A stretch of DNA of 5,144 nucleotides from an uncultured Acidobacteriota bacterium (GTDB lineage Bacteria > Acidobacteriota > Terriglobia > Bryobacterales > Bryobacteraceae), in NCBI GenBank assembly GCA_937952345.1, contig CALFYN010001120.1, forward strand, positions 1-5,144, read 5' to 3'. Below, in pieces: positions 1 to 5,010 of the stretch; within the stretch, counting starts at the first letter, position 1, and every line of letters starts with the position of its first letter. Under the pieces are notes generated by a model. It did not search any database. It was not told where the DNA came from and saw nothing but the letters and a program-made list of their open reading frames with translations. The position numbers were made by a program, and so were the translations under genes.

Positions 1-156
1 GAATTTGGCGATCAAGCCGCCCATGCCGTAATCGGTGGTGTGGTCGTCATGATGGGGCTGAATGACCATCATCACCTTGCCGGGAGGAATGGAGGCGAGG
101 GGGAGCTTCTGGGCGGCGAGCAGCCCGCAGAAGAGGAACAACAGCACGGGCTTCAT
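1..156 (-). CDS. Secreted PIG-L/LmbE-family deacetylase (N-terminal 52 residues only, cut by window edge)
   Basis: The gene runs off the left edge, so only residues 1-52 are visible. It opens with a Sec-type signal peptide: Lys2, a hydrophobic core at about residues 4-15, and a plausible cut after Ala15. Residues 28-38 then form a beta strand leading into P-H-H-D-D (residues 34-38), followed by a glycine pair at 46-47. This is the N-terminal zinc/catalytic motif of PIG-L deacetylases (canonical A-H-P-D-D-E). By family knowledge, His35 and Asp38 would bind zinc and Asp37 would be the general base. Members remove acetyl groups from N-acetylglucosamine-type substrates. The start ATG overlaps the upstream gene's TGA as ATGA, and a weak GAGG lies 5 bases before it, so translation is probably coupled. 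It closely resembles its neighbour in this motif and is probably a paralogue. The substrate is unknown. Confidence 0.8.
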   Translation of the reverse strand, partial: MKPVLLFLFCGLLAAQKLPLASIPPGKVMMVIQPHHDDHTTDYGMGGLIAKF

Positions 157-998
157 TTCGCCCTCGCATTCTCGGTGAGGTAATCGCGGAGGCCGGGGAG
201 GTGGTCCCACTCTTCGAGCCGGTAGAACATTTCCGCGTATTTGACGCCGGCGCGCTTGCCGGCGGCGAGGCTCGGCTCTTCCATTTCGCGGCGCTTGATT
301 TCGGGGGAGGCGGGGACGCCGCGCACGTTGCGGTGGGCCCAGTAGGCTTCGACTTTGCGCAGTAGCTGGGCTTCGTTGAATTCGATGGCGATGTTGGGGG
401 CGTGGCCTCGGCCGTAGTCGGCGCGCTGGGAGTAGTAGACGACGGGGACGCGGTGGGGCTTGAGTCCGGCGGCGAGGTGTTCGGGGTGCACGTTTTCGAG
501 GCCGGCCATCCAGACGGCTTCGCCGGCGGCGCGGGCGACGCGGCGGTGATCGGGATTGCGGTCGTAATGGCCCCAGGGATTCCAGGACATGACGGCGTCG
601 GGCCTGTATTTGCGGATGAGAAGGATATATTGGGCGCGCACTTCCTTGAGGGGGACGGAAGACATGTGGTCGTTGCGCCAGTTGAGGCTGATGACTTCCT
701 TGAGGCCGAGGGCCTTGACGGCGGCGATGGATTCTTTGTGGTTCACCTGGTCATTGGGGCCCCATTCGCGGCCGTCCTTTTCGTCGTTGGTGGTGCGCAC
801 GTAATAGCCGGTCCATCCGCTGTCGACGAGGCGGGCGAGGAAGCCGCCGAAACCCCATTCCCAAGTGTGGTCGTCGTGGTGCGACAAAATGACGAGAAAT
901 GTTTTGCCAGGCGGAGGCTGGCCGAGCGGCACATCCGCGGCGGCGAGGCCGGCTGCGGCCACCAGCAGCGCCGCCAGTGCGTGGTACACTTTCCCCAT
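153..998 (-). CDS. Secreted PIG-L/LmbE-family deacetylase with intact zinc motif
   Basis: This is a 281-residue protein from the ATG at 998. That start is preferred over in-frame ATGs at 1046, 1043 and 1028 because it gives a clean signal peptide (Lys3, hydrophobic Ala/Leu/Val core at about 7-20, cut near Ala19-Ala21) and has an AGGAGA ribosome-binding site 9 bases upstream. The mature part is one PIG-L domain. The first motif S-H-H-D-D-H (residues 39-44) supplies His40, Asp42 and Asp43. The second, G-H-Y-D-R-N-P-D-H (143-151), supplies His144, Asp150 and His151. Family knowledge makes His40, Asp43 and His151 the zinc ligands and Asp42 the base, so this should be an active de-N-acetylase, acting outside the cytoplasm given the signal peptide. 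It is first in a two-gene minus-strand operon, overlapping the next gene by 4 bases, and diverges from the double-domain gene at 1003. The substrate cannot be told from sequence; an N-acetyl amino sugar is the family's usual choice. Confidence 0.88.
   Translation of the reverse strand: MGKVYHALAALLVAAAGLAAADVPLGQPPPGKTFLVILSHHDDHTWEWGFGGFLARLVDSGWTGYYVRTTNDEKDGREWGPNDQVNHKESIAAVKALGLKEVISLNWRNDHMSSVPLKEVRAQYILLIRKYRPDAVMSWNPWGHYDRNPDHRRVARAAGEAVWMAGLENVHPEHLAAGLKPHRVPVVYYSQRADYGRGHAPNIAIEFNEAQLLRKVEAYWAHRNVRGVPASPEIKRREMEEPSLAAGKRAGVKYAEMFYRLEEWDHLPGLRDYLTENARAK
982..990 (+). promoter_or_regulatory. Possible extended -10 promoter (TGGTACACT) for the plus-strand double-domain gene
   Basis: TG-G-TACACT matches the extended -10 pattern TGnTATAAT in the TG and in four of six hexamer positions. 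It ends 12 bases before the ATG at 1003, so transcription would start only a few bases ahead of the start codon. No convincing -35 element is visible, which is tolerated for extended -10 promoters. It lies within the signal-peptide codons of the divergent deacetylase. This is a weak match in GC-rich coding DNA. Confidence 0.25.
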
Positions 999-1002
999 CC
1001 CG

Positions 1003-2652
1003 ATGCGTCTCCTGTGTCTATTGTTCATCACGCCGTTACTCATCATCGCAGACGACAGCCGCCGTATTCTCGTGGTGACGGCTTCACCGGCAGATTATAT
1101 CTATGCCGCGGGCGGGACGCTGGCCCAATACATTGAAGACGGCTGGCGTGTCGATGTGGCGATTTTCGCCAATGGCGAGAAGATGTCGCAAGGGCTGAAC
1201 CCCGCGCAGACACGGCTGGTGAACATGCAGGAAGCACGCGAGGCGGCCAAGCAACTGGGCGTGACGGATGTGATTCGCATGGATCTGAAGTCGGGCGAAC
1301 TGGGGCATGTGTCGGCGACGGAGATGCGGAACCAGCTCTTCGCGCTGATTCGGGGGATCAAGCCTCGGCTGCTGTTTATCCCCGATCCTTATGTGCACTA
1401 CCAGGACGATGCGGACGCGATTCTCACGGGGAACATGGCCGAGGAAGCATGGGGATATTCGGGCGGCGGGACGTTTGGGAATGAACTGGCGCGCATGGGG
1501 CTCGCGCCGTATGGGGCTCCGGAGGTGTTCTACTACTCTGCTTACCGGCCCTATCGGAAGGGCGAAGGCGGGGAGACGGAGCGGGCGCGGTTTGTGCATC
1601 GGGATATCGGGGCCAAGCTGGAGCACAAGATTCACGCGGCCGAGTTGCTGCACAATCGGAACCGCACGTGGCTGGCGCTGCGGGGGCGCGCGGCTGATGA
1701 TGCCTCGGCGCGGCGGCACACGCGGGAGTTTCTGACGGAGCTGGCGGCGACGATCGGCGCCAAGCATGGCGTTCCGTATGCGGAGGAGTTCAATCACGTC
1801 GCGCCGGCGGGCACACCAGCGACGCCGCAGCCTTTCACGAAGCGGCAGGAGACGACATCGGGCAACGTGCTGGTGATTACGCCATCGATGCGCGATGTGC
1901 TGTTTGCGGCGGGAGGCACGCTGGCGCGGATGGCGGGGGAAGGCCGCGCGGTCTACATCGCGGTGTTTGGCAATGAGGAGAAGCGTTCGCTGGGGCAGGG
2001 TCCGGCCGAGACGCGCATCGCCAACAATGCGGAAGGCGAGCGCGCGGCGAAGATGCTGGGCGTGCGGGAGGTGATCAACCTGGGGCATAAGAGCGGGGAA
2101 TTGGGGATGCTTTCCTCGAGCGAACTGCGCAACCAGGTGATGGCGTTGACGCGGCTGTACAAGCCGGAGATCCTCTTCTTCCCGGATTGGTATGTTCATT
2201 ATCAGGACGATAATGATTTGTATCGTACGGGCCGCATGGCGGAAGAGTCGCCGTATGGCGGATCGAGCCTGTTTTTGCAGGAGATGAGTTACCTGGGGTT
2301 TCCCGGGGCTTCGGCGCGCCAGTATTATTTCTTCGTTCCGTACCGGCCATACCGGAAGGGCGAAGGCGGTGAGGGGAACGCCACCATGAAGCAGACCGAT
2401 ATCGGCGAGGTTTTGGAGAAGAAGATCGAGGCCGTATTGCAACTCCAGACGGCCAATGCAGCCTGGGCGGCGGAGTTGAGCGCGCGCAGTGGACGCAAGC
2501 TGGAAGCGGGCGAACTGGTGCGGGCGTTTGTGACGGAGCTTGCGGAGACGACGGCGCAGGCGCACGGCTTGCGCTATGCCGAGGAGTTTAATCATCTGCG
2601 TCCGGTTGGGGGGCTGCCGGCCCACGTGCGCGAAAAAGCGCGAAGGAGGTAG
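1003..2652 (+). CDS. Secreted tandem double PIG-L-domain protein lacking catalytic residues (predicted pseudoenzyme)
   Basis: The 549-residue product has a short signal peptide (Arg2, hydrophobic core 3-15, cut near Ala16) and two homologous PIG-L-like domains at about 19-267 and 287-535, joined by a Pro/Thr-rich linker. By eye about half of the first 70 residues are identical between the halves. The canonical A-H-P-D-D-E is A-S-P-A-D-Y (27-32) in domain 1 and P-S-M-R-D-V (294-299) in domain 2, so the zinc His and the catalytic Asp are lost in both. Aligned to the neighbouring deacetylase, the second zinc His is Ala139 and Leu406. Both halves keep K-S-G-E-L-G, V-H-Y-Q-D-D, Y-R-P-Y-R-K-G-E-G-G-E and Y-A-E-E-F-N-H, so the fold looks constrained. 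A binding or regulatory role is inferred, though a different active site is possible. No ribosome-binding site precedes the ATG. An in-frame ATG at 865 is less likely because it buries the signal peptide and runs antisense through the deacetylase gene. Confidence 0.85.
   Translation: MRLLCLLFITPLLIIADDSRRILVVTASPADYIYAAGGTLAQYIEDGWRVDVAIFANGEKMSQGLNPAQTRLVNMQEAREAAKQLGVTDVIRMDLKSGELGHVSATEMRNQLFALIRGIKPRLLFIPDPYVHYQDDADAILTGNMAEEAWGYSGGGTFGNELARMGLAPYGAPEVFYYSAYRPYRKGEGGETERARFVHRDIGAKLEHKIHAAELLHNRNRTWLALRGRAADDASARRHTREFLTELAATIGAKHGVPYAEEFNHVAPAGTPATPQPFTKRQETTSGNVLVITPSMRDVLFAAGGTLARMAGEGRAVYIAVFGNEEKRSLGQGPAETRIANNAEGERAAKMLGVREVINLGHKSGELGMLSSSELRNQVMALTRLYKPEILFFPDWYVHYQDDNDLYRTGRMAEESPYGGSSLFLQEMSYLGFPGASARQYYFFVPYRPYRKGEGGEGNATMKQTDIGEVLEKKIEAVLQLQTANAAWAAELSARSGRKLEAGELVRAFVTELAETTAQAHGLRYAEEFNHLRPVGGLPAHVREKARRR
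1008..1013 (-). promoter_or_regulatory. Ribosome-binding site (AGGAGA) of the minus-strand deacetylase, inside the divergent gene
   Basis: Read on the minus strand, AGGAGA lies 9 bases upstream of the ATG at 998. This decides that start over the upstream in-frame ATGs. The site sits within the first codons of the plus-strand gene starting at 1003, so the two genes share sequence at their 5' ends. Confidence 0.65.
2643..2650 (+). promoter_or_regulatory. Strong ribosome-binding site (AAGGAGGT) of the aminotransferase gene
   Basis: A near-perfect Shine-Dalgarno sequence has its GGAGG core 4 bases before the ATG at 2654. It overlaps the last codons and the TAG stop of the double PIG-L gene. It fixes the aminotransferase start at 2654 rather than the in-frame ATG at 2540, and supports co-transcription of the two genes. 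Confidence 0.85.
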
Positions 2653-2653
2653 C

Positions 2654-3973
2654 ATGTCCACTCCGTTTGGATCGAATGATACACGGCGCGGCTTTGTGCG
2701 CGCCACGGCGGTGGCAATGAGCGCGGCAGGGGCGCGGGCGGTGGAGACACTCGCTGTCGATGGCGGACCGAAGGCGGTGCGGCTACCGGCCGAGCGCATT
2801 GCGCAGATCACACGCTGGCCTCGCTATAGCGAGGAAGAGAAGCGGTGTGTCGCCGAATTGCTGGACAACAACCGTTTCTATCAGGAGATCCCGCTGCTCG
2901 AAGAGGAGATGAAACGGGCGCTGCCGGCGCCGTTCGTGAAGGCGCATTGCAATGGCACGGGCGGGCTGCTATCGGCGTTTTTTGCGCTGGATCTGCCGCG
3001 CGGCAGCGAGATTCTGGCGCCGTCGTATACGGCGTGGGCGACGACGGCTCCGCTGCATTTGTTCGGCTATGTGCCGCGCTTTGTCGATATTCATCCGCGG
3101 ACGATGACGTTCGATCTCGACGATGCGCGCAAGCGGCTGACGGCGCAGACGCGGGCGATCGTGGTGATGCATTCGGCGGGCAATCCGTGCGATATGGATC
3201 ACATCTGCGCGTTTGCGAAAGAGAAGGGGCTCATCGTGGTGGAAGACGCCTGCCAGGCGCAGGGCGCATCGCTGCAAGGGCGGCAGATGGGCACGTGGGG
3301 CTCGATCGGCGTGTTCAGCTTCCAGTCGAGCAAGATTCTGCCGGCGATTGAAGGCGGGGCGGGGATTTATCAGACGCGGGAATACTACGAACGGGCGACG
3401 ACGTTCGGCAATTACGAACTGCCCTCTTCGTTTCCCGCCGAGAGCCCGTACCGCAAGTACGCGGGGACGGGGATGGGTCCGAAGTTGCGCATCCATCCGC
3501 TGGCGGCGGCGATCGCGCGGCGGCAACTGCCGAAGCTGGAGGCGCACAACGCGCTGGTGGATGCTCAGGTACGGCGGCTGACGGACCGGCTGGTGCAGTT
3601 GCCGGGGATCAGCCGTCCGCATTGCCGCGCGGACGCGAAGCGGGTGTACTGGGGGAGCCACGTTTTGTTTCTGGATGAAGCGAAAGCCGGCTGCCCGAAG
3701 GAGACGCTGCTCAAGGCGCTACGCGCGGAAGGGGTGCAGATCTCGCCGGGCGCATACGATGAACAGCATCGCTACCGGCTGTATGCGGAGGCCAAGTGGT
3801 GGCATCATCCGGTGGCGATTCCCGAAGATTTGCATGGGACGACCGAGGTGAACAAGACTGCCGTGAAGCTGCCGCTATTTCGCGAGGAAGCCGCGGAGTT
3901 GATTGAGCAATACGCGCAGGCTTTCGAAAAAGTGTGGGCGCGGCGCGCGGGGATCAAACGCGGCGGCGGATGA
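2654..3973 (+). CDS. Tat-exported DegT/DnrJ/EryC1/StrS-family PLP aminotransferase
   Basis: The 439-residue product begins with a twin-arginine signal: T-R-R-G-F-V-R at 10-16, a weakly hydrophobic Ala-rich stretch, and a cut near A-R-A (27-29). The rest is a full-length fold-type I aminotransferase of the DegT/AHBA-synthase group. Supporting motifs are N-G-T-G-G at 100-104 (phosphate-binding region), A-P-S-Y-T at 122-126, E-D-A-C-Q-A at 197-202 with Asp198 expected to contact the PLP ring nitrogen, and F-S-F-Q-S-S-K (221-227) followed by E-G-G, with Lys227 as the Schiff-base lysine. The active site therefore looks intact. Family members transfer an amino group, usually from glutamate or glutamine, onto keto-sugars, or make aminobenzoate-type products; the F-S-F-Q wording recalls the AHBA-synthase branch, but the substrate is unknown. 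The gene starts 1 base after the double PIG-L stop, implying an operon. Export of such an enzyme is unusual; folding with PLP before Tat transport would be consistent. Confidence 0.9.
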   Translation: MSTPFGSNDTRRGFVRATAVAMSAAGARAVETLAVDGGPKAVRLPAERIAQITRWPRYSEEEKRCVAELLDNNRFYQEIPLLEEEMKRALPAPFVKAHCNGTGGLLSAFFALDLPRGSEILAPSYTAWATTAPLHLFGYVPRFVDIHPRTMTFDLDDARKRLTAQTRAIVVMHSAGNPCDMDHICAFAKEKGLIVVEDACQAQGASLQGRQMGTWGSIGVFSFQSSKILPAIEGGAGIYQTREYYERATTFGNYELPSSFPAESPYRKYAGTGMGPKLRIHPLAAAIARRQLPKLEAHNALVDAQVRRLTDRLVQLPGISRPHCRADAKRVYWGSHVLFLDEAKAGCPKETLLKALRAEGVQISPGAYDEQHRYRLYAEAKWWHHPVAIPEDLHGTTEVNKTAVKLPLFREEAAELIEQYAQAFEKVWARRAGIKRGGG

Positions 3974-4679
3974 CGTAGAGCGCCGACATGGCGACGCCGA
4001 GGAGTCCGAAGGTGGCGGGCTCAGGAGTGGGGACGTCGTCGTTCGGGGTGCAGGTCGGGGTGGAGCAGGTGATGGAGGGTTCGGTAAGCGAGGTGCCGAA
4101 CTGGAAGCGGACGTTGGAGATGGTTCCGGAGAAGGCTGCGGGGATGGTGAAGGTGAAGGTGGCGGAGTTATCGATGAATGTGCCGCCGTTCACGGCTGGA
4201 TTGGGGTTCGATTTGCCGTTGATGATTCCCCAATTGAACTGCTGGCCGCCGCCACCAGGGAAGATGCCGAGGCCGGCGGTGCCGACACCGTAGTGCTGGG
4301 TGACGCCCGAGAGCCCGGCAGCGTTGGAAGCGAACTTCCATTCGCCGTTGCCGCCGTTGGAGTCGAGGTCTTGCGGATTGGGCGTGGAACCGGCGGTGAC
4401 ATCGGCGTCGAAATTGGAGAGGGTAGTGGTGTTGTCACCCATGTCCCAGAGCAGGGCGATGAGCACATCGCTGGGAACCGAGGCGGGGTTGTTGTTGGTG
4501 AGGACGACGGTGAGGGTGGTGCCGACGATATCGAAAGAAGCGCTGGCGCTGAGCGCGTTGTTGGATGCGGGGTTTGTGCCGGTGGCGTTAAAGACGATGG
4601 GGGCCGCGTGGGACGCCGTGGTGAGCGCCGCCAGCAGAACTGCATTTTGCAACCAATATCGATATGACTGTTTCTTCAC
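3954..4679 (-). CDS. PEP-CTERM exosortase-substrate surface protein
   Basis: This 241-residue secreted protein starts at a GTG. An in-frame TAG lies immediately upstream, so no longer start is possible, and AGGAGG sits 9 bases before it. The N-terminal signal peptide has Lys2, Lys3 and Arg7, a hydrophobic core at about 13-22, and a cut near S-H-A at 23-25. The mature region is rich in Asn, Thr, Gly and Ser with beta-strand-like alternation, and has a cysteine pair at 205 and 210. The C-terminus is a textbook PEP-CTERM signal: Pro-Glu-Pro at 219-221, one hydrophobic helix at about 222-237, and Arg238-Arg240. By family knowledge, exosortase recognises and processes this tail, leading to surface or matrix display; no exosortase gene lies in this window. 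The function of the mature domain is not recognised. The gene converges on the aminotransferase and overlaps its last 20 bases. It has its own upstream promoter region, so it is probably a separate unit. Confidence 0.9.
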   Translation of the reverse strand: MKKQSYRYWLQNAVLLAALTTASHAAPIVFNATGTNPASNNALSASASFDIVGTTLTVVLTNNNPASVPSDVLIALLWDMGDNTTTLSNFDADVTAGSTPNPQDLDSNGGNGEWKFASNAAGLSGVTQHYGVGTAGLGIFPGGGGQQFNWGIINGKSNPNPAVNGGTFIDNSATFTFTIPAAFSGTISNVRFQFGTSLTEPSITCSTPTCTPNDDVPTPEPATFGLLGVAMSALYVIRRRV

Positions 4680-4688
4680 CTAAGTGAT

Positions 4689-4694
4689 CCTCCT
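4689..4694 (-). promoter_or_regulatory. Ribosome-binding site (AGGAGG) of the PEP-CTERM gene
   Basis: On the minus strand, AGGAGG lies 9 bases before the GTG at 4679. Together with the in-frame TAG directly ahead of the GTG, it establishes the non-ATG start. Confidence 0.85.
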
Positions 4695-4760
4695 GATTTT
4701 TCTTGTTTGCTATTTCTTACAGTTTAGTATGGGCTACGTTATTTACACCAGAGGCTGGGC

Positions 4761-4878
4761 CAGTACCGGGCGCAGTACTATGTGCTGTAAGTGATTGAAA
4801 AATATGTATATTAAATTTGCGAATTTATTTGATGTGAAAAAGTACTAGGTAAGTGGTTATTTTGGTTTGGATAGTACT
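4761..4878. repeat. Repeated AGTAC/AGTACT motifs in the intergenic region (possible operators)
   Basis: The palindrome AGTACT occurs at 4774-4779, 4841-4846 and 4873-4878, each time followed by two bases and a G. CAGTAC is directly repeated at 4761-4766 and 4773-4778, a 12-base period. Two of the AGTACTA copies are also followed closely by GTAAGTG (4787-4793 and 4849-4855). Three copies of one six-base palindrome in about 105 bases are more than chance would usually give. They bracket the predicted promoter, so binding by a dimeric regulator is a reasonable guess, but no regulator gene is visible. Confidence 0.4.
4810..4838 (-). promoter_or_regulatory. Sigma-70-type promoter candidate for the PEP-CTERM gene
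   Basis: Read on the minus strand, TTCACA (4838-4833) and TTTAAT (4815-4810) each match five of six consensus positions and are separated by exactly 17 bases. They lie in the AT-richest stretch of the intergenic region. Transcription would start near 4803, giving a leader of roughly 120 bases before the GTG at 4679. An AGTACT palindrome abuts the -35 side (4841-4846) and another lies in the leader (4774-4779), which suits operator sites. AT-rich DNA gives chance matches, so this remains a prediction. Confidence 0.5.
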
Positions 4879-5010
4879 CAGATACTGCGAATGGGCCGAT
4901 TTGGTGGGCCGCGAGTTCCTAAGGTGAGGAGGGGGCGCGTGTGCAAAGGGATTGTAAAGATCTGTTAAGGGGCGTACTCGAACAGGCGGTGGGAGCGCGT
5001 CTCACGGGAC

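Larger units (their letters stand above)
4680..5010. other. Intergenic region between the PEP-CTERM gene and the protease-like gene
   Basis: This 331-base stretch separates two divergent genes and is clearly more AT-rich than its surroundings between about 4795 and 4870. It holds the PEP-CTERM ribosome-binding site, the predicted minus-strand promoter and the AGTACT repeats. The right part (about 4887-5010) is GC-rich again and should carry the plus-strand promoter of the gene at 5011, but no convincing -35/-10 pair is visible there. No RNA gene, terminator hairpin or convincing small gene was seen. Confidence 0.6.

Noticed and set aside
865..1002. 46-codon N-terminal extension of the double PIG-L protein from the ATG at 865
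   Set aside because: It is antisense to the deacetylase's own coding sequence, carries no domain, and would bury the clear signal peptide that starts at 1003.
402..1136. Long plus-strand open frame (244 codons) antisense to the active deacetylase
   Set aside because: Its composition (Val/Gly/Ala/Asp-rich without structure) and full overlap with a well-supported gene indicate a shadow frame.
2540..2653. Upstream in-frame ATG for the aminotransferase
   Set aside because: It adds an Arg-rich stretch overlapping the previous gene. The ATG at 2654 has a strong AAGGAGGT and places the twin-arginine signal at the N-terminus.
1084..2811. Very long open frame (575 codons) on the minus strand opposite the double PIG-L gene
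   Set aside because: It is extremely Arg/Pro/His-rich with no domain pattern, lies wholly antisense to a gene with clear homology and continues into the aminotransferase. It is the usual shadow of GC-rich codon bias.
3903..4667. Plus-strand open frame (254 codons) opposite the PEP-CTERM gene
   Set aside because: It is low-complexity Gly/Val/Glu/Asp sequence with no ribosome-binding site, while the opposite strand has a signal peptide, a PEP-CTERM tail and a strong ribosome-binding site.
4680..4803. Possible riboswitch or structured leader in the PEP-CTERM 5' region
   Set aside because: Only short GC-rich complementary stretches (around CTGG/CCAG) are visible, and no known riboswitch core, including the cyclic-di-GMP type, could be matched.
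4891..4968. 25-codon small open frame starting ATG in the intergenic region
   Set aside because: It has no ribosome-binding site and no recognisable peptide feature, and its length is expected by chance.
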